A DNA stretch of 64,000 nt from Edwardsiella anguillarum ET080813 (GCF_000264765.2 NZ_CP006664.1:3818350-3882349); one strand, 5' to 3'; counted from the first letter of the stretch, positions 48,432 to 60,612 are shown. Numbers and translations: made by a program. The notes: a model not told the origin generated them from the sequence alone.

Positions 48432-50819
48432 TCAATCCCTCAAGGATGCTTGGAATCGCTGTTTTAACGCCTCTACGCATTTTGCGACGGTAGCGGCAAT
48501 TTCCTCTTCTTCCAGTGTACGCGTGGTGTCTTGCAACACCAGACTGATCGCGAGGCTCTTATAACCCTCGGCAACACCCTTACCACAATACACGTCAAAT
48601 AAGTTTACGCCAACTACCTGATTTGCGCCAACTTTCTTACATTCGGCCAAAACATCTTCCGCAGGCACATTTTCAGCCACCACAACCGCGATATCACGGC
48701 GGTTCGCGGGGTAGCGGGAGATCTCGCGCGCCTGCGGGATCAGGCGCTCTGCCAGGGCACTCCAGCACACCTCGAACACCACGGTACGGCCGTTGAGATC
48801 CAGCTTACGCTCCAGCTCCGGATGCACCACGCCAATGAAACCGATGCGCTCGCCGTGCAGATACAGCGCGGCGCTCTGCCCCGGATGCAAGGCATCGTGG
48901 GCTTCGGCGCGGAACTGCACCGCGTCCAGTTTACCGGTCAGCTCCAGCACCGCCTCCAGGTCGCCTTTCAGATCGTAGAAATCGACGGCCTGGCGCTCGA
49001 TGCCCCAGTGCTCTTCGTCGCGGTGACCGGCGATCACCCCGGCCAGCATCACGTCCTGGCGGATCCCCAGGTTCGCCCCCTCGTCTGGGACAAAGCGCAG
49101 GCCGCTTTCAAACAGACGCACCCGTGGCTGCTGGCGGTTCTGGTTATATACCACGGCGCCCAGCAGACCGGTCCACAGCGACAGGCGCATGGCGGACATA
49201 TCGGCGGAGATCGGGTTCGGCAGGATCAGCGGCGTCTGCTGCGGGTGCAGCAGCGCCTGAACTTTAGGATCGACAAAGCTGTAGGTGATGGCTTCCTGAT
49301 AGCCGCGATCGACCAGCAGGGTCTTGACCCGCTTCAGGGGCAGATTCGCCTCACGGTGCGCGGTCATCACCAGATCGGCGCGTAGCGGCACATCCGGAAT
49401 GTTGTTGTAACCGTAGACACGCGCCACCTCTTCGATCAGATCCTCTTCGATGGCCATATCAAAACGCCAGCTCGGCGCGACAGCCTGCCAGCCGCCGTCC
49501 ACGGCCGTGACCTGGCAGCCTAGACGCTGCAGAATATCCAGCACCTGCGCGTCATCGATATGATGGCCGATCAGACGATCCAGTTTGCTGCGCTGCAGCA
49601 CGATGCTGGCCGGCTGCGGCAGATAGGCATCGTTGGTCACATCGATGACCGGGCCGGCCTGGCCGCCGCACAGCGCCAGCAGCAGCTCGGTAGCACGTTC
49701 CATGGCACGCAGCTGCAGCTGCGGATCGACGCCGCGCTCATAGCGGTGCGATGCGTCGGTGTGCAGCCCATAGCGACGGGCGCGGCCGGTAATCGCCAGC
49801 GGGTTAAAATAGGCGCACTCCAGCAGCACGTCGCGGGTTTCCGCGTTAACGCCGGAGTGCTCGCCGCCGAAAATGCCGCCCAGCGCCAGCGCCTGCTGAT
49901 GGTCGGCAATGACCAGCGTATCGCCGCTCAGCGTCGCCTGACTGCTGTCCAGCAGCGTCAGGGTCTCCCCTTCACGGGCCATGCGCACCACGATACCGCC
50001 CTGTAGACGGTTGAGATCGAAGGCGTGCATCGGCTGCCCCAGCTCCATCAGGACGTAGTTGGTCACGTCCACCACCGGATCGATGGAGCGAATGCCGCAG
50101 CGACGCAGCTTTTCGCTCATCCACAGCGGCGTCTTCGCCGTTACGTCGATGCCGCGCACCACGCGGCCAAGGTAGCGCGGACAGGCTTCCGGCGCCTCAA
50201 CGGCGATCGGGAAACGGTCATCGATGCTGACCGCTACCGGCACCGTCTGCGGCAGATTCAGCGGCAGGCGATTAAGCACCGCGACATCGCGGGCAACGCC
50301 CAGAATACCGAGGCAGTCGGCGCGGTTAGGGGTCACGCTGATTTCGATCGCGTGGTCATCCAGCTGCAGATATTCCCGCAGATCGCAGCCGATCGGCGCA
50401 TCCTGCGCCAGTTCGATGATGCCGCTGTGATCCTCACAGATGCCCAGCTCGGAGAAAGAGCACAGCATCCCTTCGGAAGGCTCGCCGCGCAGCTTAGCCG
50501 CTTTGATTTTGAAGTCACCCGGCAGAACGGCGCCAATGGTGGCCACGGCCACGCGCAGCCCCTGACGGCAGTTCGGCGCGCCGCAGACGATGTCCAGTAG
50601 GCACTCACCGCCGACGTTGACCTTGGTGACCCGCAGCTTATCGGCATTAGGGTGTTGATGGCATTCGACCACCTCACCGACCACCACGCCGTGGAACACG
50701 CCGGCAACCGGCTCTACGCCGTCCACTTCCAGGCCGGCCATGGTGATTTGTTCGGACAATGCATCGCTGCTGATGGCAGGGTTTACCCACTCGCGCAACC
50801 AAAGTTCACTGAATTTCAT
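48432..50819 (-). CDS. pheT: Phenylalanyl-tRNA synthetase beta subunit
   Basis: The 795-residue protein is the same length as in E. coli. Domain order is complete: an N-terminal OB-fold tRNA-binding domain ([19 protein letters not shown]), the B3/B4 editing domain, B5 domains, and the C-terminal anticodon-binding fold ([14 protein letters not shown]). It pairs with PheS as alpha2beta2. It is 14 bp downstream of pheS, under the pheM attenuator. Confidence 0.98.
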   Translation of the reverse strand: MKFSELWLREWVNPAISSDALSEQITMAGLEVDGVEPVAGVFHGVVVGEVVECHQHPNADKLRVTKVNVGGECLLDIVCGAPNCRQGLRVAVATIGAVLPGDFKIKAAKLRGEPSEGMLCSFSELGICEDHSGIIELAQDAPIGCDLREYLQLDDHAIEISVTPNRADCLGILGVARDVAVLNRLPLNLPQTVPVAVSIDDRFPIAVEAPEACPRYLGRVVRGIDVTAKTPLWMSEKLRRCGIRSIDPVVDVTNYVLMELGQPMHAFDLNRLQGGIVVRMAREGETLTLLDSSQATLSGDTLVIADHQQALALGGIFGGEHSGVNAETRDVLLECAYFNPLAITGRARRYGLHTDASHRYERGVDPQLQLRAMERATELLLALCGGQAGPVIDVTNDAYLPQPASIVLQRSKLDRLIGHHIDDAQVLDILQRLGCQVTAVDGGWQAVAPSWRFDMAIEEDLIEEVARVYGYNNIPDVPLRADLVMTAHREANLPLKRVKTLLVDRGYQEAITYSFVDPKVQALLHPQQTPLILPNPISADMSAMRLSLWTGLLGAVVYNQNRQQPRVRLFESGLRFVPDEGANLGIRQDVMLAGVIAGHRDEEHWGIERQAVDFYDLKGDLEAVLELTGKLDAVQFRAEAHDALHPGQSAALYLHGERIGFIGVVHPELERKLDLNGRTVVFEVCWSALAERLIPQAREISRYPANRRDIAVVVAENVPAEDVLAECKKVGANQVVGVNLFDVYCGKGVAEGYKSLAISLVLQDTTRTLEEEEIAATVAKCVEALKQRFQASLRD

Positions 50820-50833
50820 GTGTTAATCCTGCC

Positions 50834-51874
<1,041 letters not shown>

Positions 51875-51926
51875 TCATCGTACTACGGCGCGCCGCTTCG
51901 CACGCCGCGCAACGCGCGGCGATAAT

Positions 51927-51956
51927 AAAAAAAAAGCCTCCACGAGGGAGGCTTTT
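51927..51956 (-). terminator. pheST attenuator terminator
   Basis: On the minus strand the stem AAAAGCCTCC-CTCGT-GGAGGCTTTT is followed by a U-run. Upstream, GGAGGC within CAGGAGGCTTTGCG (antiterminator strand) can compete for CCTCC. This is the layout of the E. coli pheST attenuator. Confidence 0.9.
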
Positions 51957-51960
51957 GGCG

Positions 51961-52038
51961 CTATTTTCCGTTTCTTTTCTTATGCGCAAAGCCTCCTGAC
52001 GATCAGGCGCTAAAGTAAAAAAAGAAACGGAAAATAGC
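51961..52038 (-). promoter_or_regulatory. Long 1:2 hairpin of the pheST leader RNA
   Basis: CTATTTTCCGTTTCTTTT at 51961-51978 on the plus strand is the exact reverse complement of the segment near 52020-52037 inside pheM. In RNA the Phe-codon region therefore pairs with a later segment over about 18 bp. A ribosome stalled on the Phe codons would block this pairing and allow antitermination. Confidence 0.8.
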
Positions 52039-52047
52039 AGCGTTCAT
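52003..52047 (-). CDS. pheM: pheST operon leader peptide PheM
   Basis: The 14-residue peptide [14 protein letters not shown] carries five Phe codons, four of them within six codons; E. coli PheM is [14 protein letters not shown]. Translation speed through the Phe codons reports charged tRNA-Phe and decides between antiterminator and terminator ahead of pheS. Confidence 0.95.
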   Translation of the reverse strand: [14 protein letters not shown]

Positions 52048-52176
52048 GCTTGCGTTACCTTGAACATTCAGAACGTATTGAAATCTCTGTCTATTGAAAG
52101 ATCCAGCGCGGAGAATGTCAATAAATTATCGCTAGCCCTGCGCAGTTCTGACGAACAATGCTCCAGGCTCAAAAGC

Positions 52177-52203
52177 AAAAGAGGGAGCAAGCTCCCTCTT
52201 TCA
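52177..52203 (-). terminator. Intrinsic terminator after rplT
   Basis: AAAGAGGGAGC-TTG-CTCCCTCTTT forms a perfect stem on the minus strand followed by TTGCTTTTG, directly past the rplT stop. Some transcription may read through to pheM-pheST as in E. coli. Confidence 0.8.
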
Positions 52204-52209
52204 TCTGAC

Positions 52210-52584
<375 letters not shown>

Positions 52585-52609
52585 TTATTCTTGATTCAAA
52601 AAAAATTAC

Positions 52610-52807
52610 TTATGCGTACGGCAGGCACGCTACAACCAGACCCAGATCGCCTTTGGAGACCTGAGACTTCGGACGCAGGTGACGCTTACGCTTGGTAGAT
52701 TTTTTGGTCAGAATATGACGCAGGTTAGCATGTTTACGCTTGAAACCACCACCGGCGGTTTTCTTAAAGCGCTTGGCCGCGCCACGCACAGTTTTAATCT
52801 TAGGCAT
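52610..52807 (-). CDS. rpmI: 50S ribosomal protein L35
   Basis: The 65-residue protein starts [17 protein letters not shown]. The ATG at 52807 is used rather than one four codons upstream, matching the known N-terminus. Lies between infC and rplT. Confidence 0.98.
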   Translation of the reverse strand: MPKIKTVRGAAKRFKKTAGGGFKRKHANLRHILTKKSTKRKRHLRPKSQVSKGDLGLVVACLPYA

Positions 52808-52903
52808 TTCGATTTCCACTTCGCATTGTTAATTACAACGAATCAGTGAGGCGAACGGTTCTACGGTCGGAAAACCGAACCGCAGAACCCTTACTTGATA
52901 GCC

Positions 52904-53449
<546 letters not shown>

Positions 53450-55378
53450 TTATTCCTCCAACTGATGAAGACTACGGCTGCGAATCTCTTGCTGCAGCTT
53501 CTCGATTACGTCGTCAATGCTCATTACGCCCAGGTCTTTACCGCGGCGCGTACGCACTGCCACTTTGCCGGCTTCGACTTCTTTGTCACCGCAAACCAGC
53601 ATATAGGGGACGCGACGTAAAGTATGTTCGCGAATTTTAAAGCCAATCTTCTCGTTTCTCAAGTCTGATTTTGCGCGAATACCGGCGGCCTGCAGTTTTT
53701 TGCTCAATTCTTCGACATATTCAGCCTGAGAATCGGTGATATTCATCACTACAGCCTGTACCGGCGCCAGCCAGGTTGGGAAGAAGCCGGCAAACTCTTC
53801 GGTCAGAATACCGATAAAGCGCTCCATGGAGCCCAGGATAGCGCGGTGGATCATCACCGGCACCACGCGTTCGTTGTTTTCGCCAACGTAAGAGGCGCTC
53901 AAGCGACCCGGAAGAGAGAAGTCGAGCTGCACGGTACCACACTGCCAGGCGCGATCCAAGCAATCATGCAGGGTAAACTCGATCTTCGGCCCGTAGAAGG
54001 CCCCCTCACCCGGCTGATATTCAAACGGAATCCCGTTCTCCTGCAGCGCCGCGGCCAGGTCCTCTTCCGCGCGATCCCAGATCTCATCGCTGCCGATGCG
54101 CTTCTCCGGACGGGTAGACAGCTTCACTACGATTTTTTCAAAGCCGAAGGTGCTGTACATGTCGTACACCATCTTAATGCAGCTGTTGACCTCGTCGCGG
54201 ATCTGCTCTTCGGTACAGAAAATGTGCGCATCGTCCTGGGTAAAGCCGCGGACGCGCATCAGGCCGTGCAGGGAGCCCGACGGCTCGTTGCGGTGACAGC
54301 TGCCAAACTCGGCCATGCGCAGCGGCAGATCGCGGTAGGACTTCAGCCCCTGGTTGAAGATCTGTACGTGACCCGGGCAGTTCATCGGCTTGATGCAGTA
54401 TTCACGATTCTCTGATGAGGTGGTGAACATCGCATCCTTGTAGTTTTCCCAGTGGCCGGTCTTCTCCCACAGCACGCGGTCCATCATGAACGGACCCTTC
54501 ACTTCCTGGTACTGGTACTCTTTCAGCTTCATGCGCACAAACGCTTCCAGCTCGCGGAAGATGGTCCAGCCGTCGTTGTGCCAGAACACCATGCCCGGCG
54601 CCTCTTCCTGCATATGATACAGGTCGAGCTGTTTACCGATCTTGCGGTGGTCACGCTTGGCCGCCTCTTCCAGGCGCTGCAGGTAGGCGTTCAGCTGCTT
54701 CTTGTCTGCCCAGGCGGTACCATAGATGCGCTGCAGCATCTTGTTATCGCTGTCGCCGCGCCAGTAGGCGCCGGAGGACTTCTGCAGCTTAAAGTGGTGG
54801 CAGAAGCGCATGTTCGGCACGTGCGGACCGCGGCACATGTCGACATACTCTTCATGATGGTACAGGCCGGGACGATCGTCGCGGCTGATGTTCTCGTCGA
54901 GGATCGCCACTTTGTACGGCTCATCGCGCGCGACAAAAGCGTCACGCGCCTCTTGCCAGCTGACTTTTTTCTTGATGACGTCGTAGTCTTTTTCCGCCAG
55001 CTCATGCATACGCTTATCCAGGCGATCGAGATCTTCCTGGGTCAGCGTGTGATCCAAATCGACGTCATAATAGAAGCCGTTGTCGATCACCGGGCCGATG
55101 GCCATTTTGGTTTGTGGCCACAGCTGCTTAATGGCATGCCCCAGCAGATGGGCGCAGGAGTGACGCAGAATGTCTACCCCTTCCTGATCCTTGGCGGTAA
55201 TGATGGCGACCGTTGCGTCGGCATCGATTAAATCGCAGGCGTCGACCAGCTCACCGTTGACGCGGCCGGCTATACAGGCTTTTGCCAGACCCGGGCCGAT
55301 ATCGCGGGCGATGTCCATGACAGATACGGGATGGTCGAAATGACGCTGACTGCCGTCAGGAAGCGTAATAACAGGCAT
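53450..55378 (-). CDS. thrS: Threonyl-tRNA synthetase
   Basis: The 642-residue protein is identical in length to E. coli ThrS. It has a TGS domain, an editing domain with [16 protein letters not shown], and a class II core with zinc ligands ([34 protein letters not shown]). A C-terminal anticodon domain follows. The 227-bp leader could hold the tRNA-like operator by which ThrS represses itself; I did not resolve its folds. First gene of thrS-infC-rpmI-rplT. Confidence 0.99.
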   Translation of the reverse strand: MPVITLPDGSQRHFDHPVSVMDIARDIGPGLAKACIAGRVNGELVDACDLIDADATVAIITAKDQEGVDILRHSCAHLLGHAIKQLWPQTKMAIGPVIDNGFYYDVDLDHTLTQEDLDRLDKRMHELAEKDYDVIKKKVSWQEARDAFVARDEPYKVAILDENISRDDRPGLYHHEEYVDMCRGPHVPNMRFCHHFKLQKSSGAYWRGDSDNKMLQRIYGTAWADKKQLNAYLQRLEEAAKRDHRKIGKQLDLYHMQEEAPGMVFWHNDGWTIFRELEAFVRMKLKEYQYQEVKGPFMMDRVLWEKTGHWENYKDAMFTTSSENREYCIKPMNCPGHVQIFNQGLKSYRDLPLRMAEFGSCHRNEPSGSLHGLMRVRGFTQDDAHIFCTEEQIRDEVNSCIKMVYDMYSTFGFEKIVVKLSTRPEKRIGSDEIWDRAEEDLAAALQENGIPFEYQPGEGAFYGPKIEFTLHDCLDRAWQCGTVQLDFSLPGRLSASYVGENNERVVPVMIHRAILGSMERFIGILTEEFAGFFPTWLAPVQAVVMNITDSQAEYVEELSKKLQAAGIRAKSDLRNEKIGFKIREHTLRRVPYMLVCGDKEVEAGKVAVRTRRGKDLGVMSIDDVIEKLQQEIRSRSLHQLEE

Positions 55379-55605
55379 TTGAATTCCTTATCTACAGTGG
55401 TGACCCACACGACAGGTCACATATAGAAAAAAGTTTTGTTGAGTTTCAAGGATTGTCGGTGCGTTCCTGCTCTACTTAGCAAGACGCGTACGCTGCACCA
55501 TCAACAACTCTGCGGATAGCACAGCGGACTAACACCGCACCGGGCAATATTACCCCCCTGCGGCCGCAATTGCCAACCGCAATCCCGGCCGCGGAAGGGA
55601 TTGCC

Positions 55606-57621
55606 CTACTCCGGCACGCGCTCGCCGCGTATCAGGTGCAAAAAGTGAATGTGCTTTTCATACTGATCCAGAATATCGTGCAGCACCTGCTCCTGGGTCC
55701 AGCCCATCAGATCGTAATCCTGTCCACCCTCTTTCAGATATACCTCGGCGCGATAGTAGGCCTCATCCTCGCGCGGGCTCTCCTCTTCATCCAGCCCGGC
55801 CATGGCGAAGGCCGGCTTGCGATAGGTACGCGGCCGCACGCCGTAGCAAAAGTCCATATCATCGCCAAAGTCGACCCGCAGGCTAAGGCGATCGTCCGCC
55901 TCCTCCGTCAGGCTGGCCGACTTGCCCTGCCGCCCCAGCTCCTCCTGCACCATCAGCATCGCCGGACGGATCACCTCGGCAATAAAGCGACGCACCTGCG
56001 AGCGCTTGGGATAATAGACGATATTGCGCAGGCGGCGCTGCCAGGGGATCGGGTTACGGCTGGCCGGCGGCGCAATGGTGGTCATCTGCTGACTCTCCTT
56101 TTTATAGATGTCGACCCGCAGCGCCTTGAGCAAACCATAGATCGCCAGCAGCAGGATCAGCGCAAACGGCAGCGCGCTGGCGATAGTGACGGTCTGCAGC
56201 GCGCGCAGCCCTCCGGCCAGCAGCAGGACGATCGCCACCACCCCCATCAGCGCGGCCCAAAAGACACGCTGCCACAGCGGCGTATGTTTGACGCCACCGG
56301 AGGCCAGAGTGTCCACCACCATCGCCCCGGAGTCGGCCGAGGTGACAAAAAACACCACCACCATCACCATGGCGATAAACGACAGCGCGGTCGGAAACGG
56401 AAAGTGCTCCAGGAAGTTAAACAGCGCCAGCGAGACATCCGTCTGCACCGTTCGCGCCAGATCGGCGGCGCCGCGGTGGGCGATCAGCTCAATGGCGCTG
56501 TTGCCAAACACCGTCATCCACAGCAGGGTAAAACCGGCGGGGACCAGCAGCACGCCGGTCACAAACTCCCGGATGGTTCTGCCGCGCGACACGCGGGCGA
56601 TAAACATGCCGACAAAAGGCGACCAAGAGAGCCACCAGCCCCAGTAGAGCAGCGTCCAGCCTCCTAGCCAATCGCTCGATTTCGGCTCATAGGCATAAAG
56701 ATTGAAGGTCTTGCTAATAATCTGCGACAGATAGCCGCCGGTGTTCTCAACAAAGGATTTGAGCAGCAGCACCGTCGGTCCCAGCGCAGCGACCAGGATC
56801 ATCAACAGCACCGCCAGCCCCAGGTTCAGCTCCGACAGCATACGGATACCGCGATCCAACCCGGAGACCACCGACAGCGTCGCCAGCGTCGTGATCCCCA
56901 CGATCAGCGCCACCTGCACGCCGGCGGAAATGGGCAGGCCAAAGAGATGATTAAGCCCGGCGTTCACCTGCAGCACGCCGTAGCCCAGCGAGGTGGCCAC
57001 CCCCAAGACGGTACCGATGACGGCAAAAATATCGACCGCGTGGCCCGCAGGGCCATAGATGCGCTCGCCGATCAGCGGGTACAGCGCAGAGCGCAGGGTC
57101 AGCGGCAGCCCATGGCGATAGCTAAAGAACGCCAGGATCAGGCCGACGATGGCGTAGATAGCCCAGGCGTGCAGCCCCCAGTGAAAAAAGGTCAGCGTCA
57201 TCGCCTGCTTGGCCGCGGCGATCGTCTCGGCGCTGCCCTGCGGCGGCGACAGGTAATGCATGGCGGGCTCCGCCACCCCAAAAAACATCAGACCGATCCC
57301 CATGCCAGCGGAAAACAGCATGGCAAACCAGGAAAAATAGCTAAACTCCGGCTCGGCATGATCCGGCCCAAGCTTAATGCATCCATAGCGTGAAAATCCT
57401 AAGTAGGTCACGCTTAACAGAATTAATGCGACGGCTAAAATATAAAACCAACTGGCGTTGGCAAATATCCCTTGTTGTATGGACTGAAACCAGCGATCCG
57501 CCTGCTGCGGTAACATCCCGGCAAACAGCACAAGCGCAATAATAAGGACGGCTGAAATAATAAATACGGGGGGGTTAATCGTTCGATGTTGCTTATCTAT
57601 ATTCGTGCCATTATGACTCAT
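55606..57621 (-). CDS. betT: BCCT-family choline/betaine transporter, BetT-like
   Basis: The 671-residue protein has twelve membrane segments and the BCCT signature (GMGIGLMFFGVAEPAMHY; WTLLYWGWWLSWSPFVGMFIARVSRGRT). A hydrophilic C-terminal domain of about 170 residues follows, the osmosensing tail typical of BetT. BetT imports choline, which BetBA turn into glycine betaine. No betIBA genes are near, so the substrate may be choline taken up for another use, or the bet genes lie elsewhere. Confidence 0.9.
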   Translation of the reverse strand: MSHNGTNIDKQHRTINPPVFIISAVLIIALVLFAGMLPQQADRWFQSIQQGIFANASWFYILAVALILLSVTYLGFSRYGCIKLGPDHAEPEFSYFSWFAMLFSAGMGIGLMFFGVAEPAMHYLSPPQGSAETIAAAKQAMTLTFFHWGLHAWAIYAIVGLILAFFSYRHGLPLTLRSALYPLIGERIYGPAGHAVDIFAVIGTVLGVATSLGYGVLQVNAGLNHLFGLPISAGVQVALIVGITTLATLSVVSGLDRGIRMLSELNLGLAVLLMILVAALGPTVLLLKSFVENTGGYLSQIISKTFNLYAYEPKSSDWLGGWTLLYWGWWLSWSPFVGMFIARVSRGRTIREFVTGVLLVPAGFTLLWMTVFGNSAIELIAHRGAADLARTVQTDVSLALFNFLEHFPFPTALSFIAMVMVVVFFVTSADSGAMVVDTLASGGVKHTPLWQRVFWAALMGVVAIVLLLAGGLRALQTVTIASALPFALILLLAIYGLLKALRVDIYKKESQQMTTIAPPASRNPIPWQRRLRNIVYYPKRSQVRRFIAEVIRPAMLMVQEELGRQGKSASLTEEADDRLSLRVDFGDDMDFCYGVRPRTYRKPAFAMAGLDEEESPREDEAYYRAEVYLKEGGQDYDLMGWTQEQVLHDILDQYEKHIHFLHLIRGERVPE

Positions 57622-58122
57622 GTTATACCCTCACGTTGAGTTTATAATGCGCGCAATTTACTCATCCTTAATGTGAAAATTACCCGGTTAAAATGAACGC
57701 CCGCAGCAAAAAAAGAGAGGACGATGGAAGAAGAACGGCAAGATCATAAGGAAAAACATGGTTGATTTCAATGAATACAGCTAATTTTACAGAAATGATG
57801 GCGCAAAAAAAGCGCGCTATCACGGCGCGGCGTCCCTTTATCATCGGCTTCGCGGCGGCCTATTTTACGGCGATAATCTAGCGCAAAATGGGGCGATAAT
57901 TAACCGCGCTAGCCCGGCAATCACGATGGTATCCCCCCATTCTCCCCGGCGGCGTGAGATGCGGCAGCCATGATTGCCCCCGACCGAATCCAGGCCCTGC
58001 CCCCGTTAACGCATGGCTTGCGCCATGCGCATTGCTCCGGCGTCAGGCGTTCCCGCTGCCCACGCGGCGGGCGGGCGAAGACGCGCGAATTCACCGCAGG
58101 CCCCGCCCCGGCGCATCCGGAC
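57622..58122. other. Intergenic region upstream of betT, no convincing gene
   Basis: About 500 bp. The betT-proximal 150 bp is AT-rich and presumably holds its promoter. A 13-codon ORF (57724-57765, charged peptide) has a good binding site but no other support. The part nearer 58.1 kb is GC-rich without recognisable signals. Confidence 0.5.
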
Positions 58123-58614
58123 TCAGCGCGGCTGCAGCAGCGCAAGCAGGCGCTCCGCCGCCGTATTGAACGCCGAGAGCGCCGTATCGTTAACGCCCTG
58201 CGGCGTGATCCCCTGCATCGCCACGCGCCATGTCGCGACGCTCTCCTTCAGCGCATCACGCTGCGCCTGGCTATTGAGCGTGGGGTATACCGTCTGATAC
58301 TGGGCATCGATAATCTGGCGCGACGCCTGTAAGATCTGCGTGCTGCAGGCGTTGATGCGATCGCGCTCAGGCAGAGGGACACTGTGGGTCAGCCATTGAC
58401 CGGCAACGAAGTTTCGCGCCTGGGCATGTTGAGAGAGATGGCGCATATTGACCACCAGATCCGCCGCCGTCTGTAACGGGGGAAACGTCTGCGCCTGCGG
58501 CACATCGCACTGATAGCTGCTGCGCAGCGTCTGCGGCACGCTCTCCGTCGCCTGCGGGCCAGCGCTGCAGCCGGCCAGCAGACACGCCGCCAGCAGTGAA
58601 AGATATTGTTTCAT
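58123..58614 (-). CDS. Putative lipoprotein of unknown function
   Basis: The 163-residue precursor has lipobox LAGC (Cys16; MKQYLSLLAACLLAGCS). The mature part is helical with two cysteines (about 36 and 105) and Gln/Ala-rich segments. I recognise no domain. The start at 58614 follows GAGGAATAT; the longer upstream ORF is not used. It is monocistronic. Confidence 0.75.
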   Translation of the reverse strand: MKQYLSLLAACLLAGCSAGPQATESVPQTLRSSYQCDVPQAQTFPPLQTAADLVVNMRHLSQHAQARNFVAGQWLTHSVPLPERDRINACSTQILQASRQIIDAQYQTVYPTLNSQAQRDALKESVATWRVAMQGITPQGVNDTALSAFNTAAERLLALLQPR

Positions 58615-58753
58615 CACATATTCCTCGCTAGGTAGGCCGCGATGATAGCAAGCGTACGCCACAACTCAATCTCTAGGGTAAAATTTCCCGCGGTGGCCAA
58701 GGCGGCGGGCGTTGCGCAAGGCTCTTCCCCGAGCGCAAAAAAAGAGACAGATC

Positions 58754-58769
58754 GGTGAGCTATATCACA
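58754..58769 (+). promoter_or_regulatory. CRP-like binding site
   Basis: GGTGAGCTATATCACA fits the CRP consensus TGTGA-N6-TCACA with one mismatch. Its centre (58761.5) is 41.5 bp before a start site predicted from TATGTT at 58791-58796, the exact geometry of a class II CRP-activated promoter. Confidence 0.65.
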
Positions 58770-58802
58770 CTCGGTCGCTGAAGATTCCGCTATGTTTATT
58801 TC

Positions 58803-59001
58803 ATCCGAGGCAACGAAAGGAGTTAAATGGTACATTTAATTACGTTCGTGACGGCAGTGAGTTGTAGCACCCAACGGACCCTCGTCTTGGCCTGCCCGGA
58901 ATAAGCCACTGAGTAAACGGCGCGGGATTTCTGCCTCGCGGTGGTCATGCCCTTAATATGTAGCACTCCATTATCTGAGGCCTCATTCGTGAGGCCTCTT
59001 T
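58803..59001 (+). ncRNA. Candidate CRP-controlled short transcript (small RNA or leader) with terminator
   Basis: A predicted start near 58803 and a strong terminator (GAGGCCTCA-TTCG-TGAGGCCTC, 58977-58998, then TTT) delimit a transcript of about 200 nt. It contains a 25-codon ORF with a strong binding site and two copies of a GTAGCAC motif (58864 and 58960). I do not recognise it as a known RNA. It could be a dual-function RNA, or a microprotein mRNA. Confidence 0.5.
58827..58904 (+). CDS. Possible 25-residue microprotein in the CRP-controlled transcript
   Basis: The ATG at 58827 follows AAAGGAGTTAA, an excellent ribosome binding site. The product begins MVHLITFVTAVSCSTQRTLV and ends LACPE. 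It has a short hydrophobic first half and two cysteines (13 and 23). No relative is known to me. Confidence 0.5.
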   Translation: MVHLITFVTAVSCSTQRTLVLACPE

Positions 59002-59153
59002 ACGCTTTTGCGCGCGCATTCACACCTCTCCCCGCGCTTAGCGTGGCGACCCATTTTATTGTCTGCGCCGGCTCCCGCTCGCGCTAAAACCCCCTAGGCT
59101 AAGCCGCAGCCTGGCCTTCGGCCAGCGCGATAGAGCCGCACTCGGAAAAATAA

Positions 59154-59176
59154 AAAACCCGGCGCATCCCGGGTTG
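59154..59176 (-). terminator. Intrinsic terminator of the 32-residue basic microprotein gene
   Basis: On the minus strand AACCCGG-GATGCG-CCGGGTT is followed by a T-run (plus-strand A-run at 59152-59157). Confidence 0.85.
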
Positions 59177-59189
59177 TTATTTAGAATAC

Positions 59190-59288
59190 TTATTCTGGCG
59201 CGTCGCGTTTATTTCTTTTCTCCGCCCGCCTTTCCTTCAGCGTCTTCTCTGATTTCTTCTTGGTGGCCTTATCCTTTCCTCTACTCAT
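59190..59288 (-). CDS. Lys/Arg-rich microprotein, 32 residues (paralogue of 62354-62470)
   Basis: The sequence runs MSRGKDKATKKKSEKTLKER and ends RNKRDAPE. Over half the residues are charged, mostly Lys and Arg. The start follows GCGAGGTG and its own terminator follows the stop, so it is a complete transcription unit. It shares the pattern MS(R/K)G-x-D-x-K-K-K-x-x-KTL-x-E-(R/K)-RA-x-KR with the second copy 3 kb away. The function is unknown; the charge suggests RNA, ribosome or DNA binding. The repeated pattern argues strongly that it is translated. Confidence 0.8.
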   Translation of the reverse strand: MSRGKDKATKKKSEKTLKERRAEKRNKRDAPE

Positions 59289-59562
59289 AAACACCTCGCT
59301 TATTTTTGATAGTACTCAGTTTCGGGAAACCAAACATCTTCATATCCGCAGGCTCATTAATAGCAAAGGCAAAAAATAAAAACAAGGCCATCTCTGGTAT
59401 TTAAGGAGCGCATAAAATAATCACCCTCGACTATCCGCACGCAGACGGATATCGGCGCCTCAGTCGATGGGAAAAAGCTCGCCCATCTGACTGATTATGA
59501 TAATATTTCACTAATTTTCTACCGTGAGCGCCGCAGGCCGGCGCCAGGCCTAAGGAGTTGTC
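59289..59562. other. AT-rich intergenic region between divergent basic microprotein and yobH-like genes
   Basis: About 270 bp with no credible ORF; it presumably holds both promoters. No clear operator palindrome was found. Confidence 0.4.
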
Positions 59563-59799
59563 ATGCGTCTGCTAAAAACCACCCTAATCCTGCTGATCGT
59601 CATCTATCTGGTCCTGCTATTCAGCGGCTATGGATTTCTGATCAGCAGCCGTAAAAACCTAGGCGGCCTGGGGCTCCAGTGCCAGTATCTGACCGCCCGT
59701 TCGCTGGTAACCCAGACACAGATCCACGATAGCAACGGCGTCATCGGTATCGCCGAATGCCCGCTGTTTAAAGCCATCAGCACCCCCCTGGGGCAGTAG
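59563..59799 (+). CDS. yobH: YobH family protein
   Basis: The 78-residue protein has one N-terminal hydrophobic segment (TLILLIVIYLVLLFSGYGFLI). A short tail follows with the conserved LGLQCQYLTARS and GIAECPLF, matching E. coli YobH (79). It is probably anchored in the inner membrane or exported; the function is unknown. The start follows AAGGAG. The E. coli neighbours mgrB and kdgR are not here. Confidence 0.85.
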   Translation: MRLLKTTLILLIVIYLVLLFSGYGFLISSRKNLGGLGLQCQYLTARSLVTQTQIHDSNGVIGIAECPLFKAISTPLGQ

Positions 59800-60102
59800 C
59801 CCCGCCGTGAGTCGGGCTGCCTCCCCCGACGAGGCCGCGGGCGCGATAGCCCGCAGCCGTCACGCATCGGGCGCCTGACGGCCATGCACATCCGGCGATA
59901 AGGCACATGCCGGCGTAGCCTCCGCGGCCAGAGAATGAAAAATAAAACACACGACGACCACAAACGATAGGTGATACCTATTCAATCGATACCGACAACC
60001 CCTTAGCTATCCTCCCGCTTCGCTCCCTATACTGACACAAACAGTACGTATTCTTGCGCTGTCCAACTGAATAAACGAAGTAAATCAATGGGAGAAATAA
60101 TA

Positions 60103-60612
60103 ATGAACGTAACCCCGCTGAATAACACCGCTCTGGACGCCGCCCTGGCGACCACCCGCAACGATCTGGCACCGGAGATCAAGCAGCAGACCATCGCCCA
60201 GTTACAGCCCCTGGTCGCTGAGTTCATCGATCTGGCTCTGCTGACTAAGCAGGCGCACTGGAACATGAAAGGGAAAAACTTTATCGCGGTGCATGAAATG
60301 CTGGATGGCTTTCGTACCGCGCTACTGAATCACCAGGACATCTTCGCCGAACGTATCGTTCAGCTGGGCGGCGTCGCGCTGGGGACGCTGCAAACGACCG
60401 CCGCCGCCTCATCGCTGGCCCCCTACCCGCTGAATATTACCCGCGTCCGCGAGCATCTGTCCGCCCTGGCGGAGCGCTATGCCGTCGTCGCTAACCACAC
60501 CCGGGCGGCGATTAGCGCTACCCAGGATGAGGACAGCGCAGACATGCTGACCGCCGCCTCGCGCGATCTGGATAAGTTTCTGTGGTTCATCGAGGCCCAT
60601 CTGGCCGACTAG
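60103..60612 (+). CDS. dps: DNA-protection/ferritin-like protein Dps
   Basis: The 169-residue protein has all ferroxidase residues in the E. coli spacing: His52, His64, Asp68, Asp79, Glu83 ([27 protein letters not shown]). The C-terminus ([17 protein letters not shown] type) is conserved. It forms a 12-mer that oxidises and stores iron using peroxide. The N-terminal tail ([20 protein letters not shown]) lacks the lysines that let E. coli Dps bind and compact DNA, so the DNA role may differ. The start at 60103 has GGGAG 9 nt upstream; an ATG at 60088 is less likely. Confidence 0.94.
   Translation: MNVTPLNNTALDAALATTRNDLAPEIKQQTIAQLQPLVAEFIDLALLTKQAHWNMKGKNFIAVHEMLDGFRTALLNHQDIFAERIVQLGGVALGTLQTTAAASSLAPYPLNITRVREHLSALAERYAVVANHTRAAISATQDEDSADMLTAASRDLDKFLWFIEAHLAD

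Noticed and set aside
57724-57765. 13-codon ORF with AGAGGAC upstream
   Set aside because: Too short, no structure around it and no neighbour it would lead into; likely chance.
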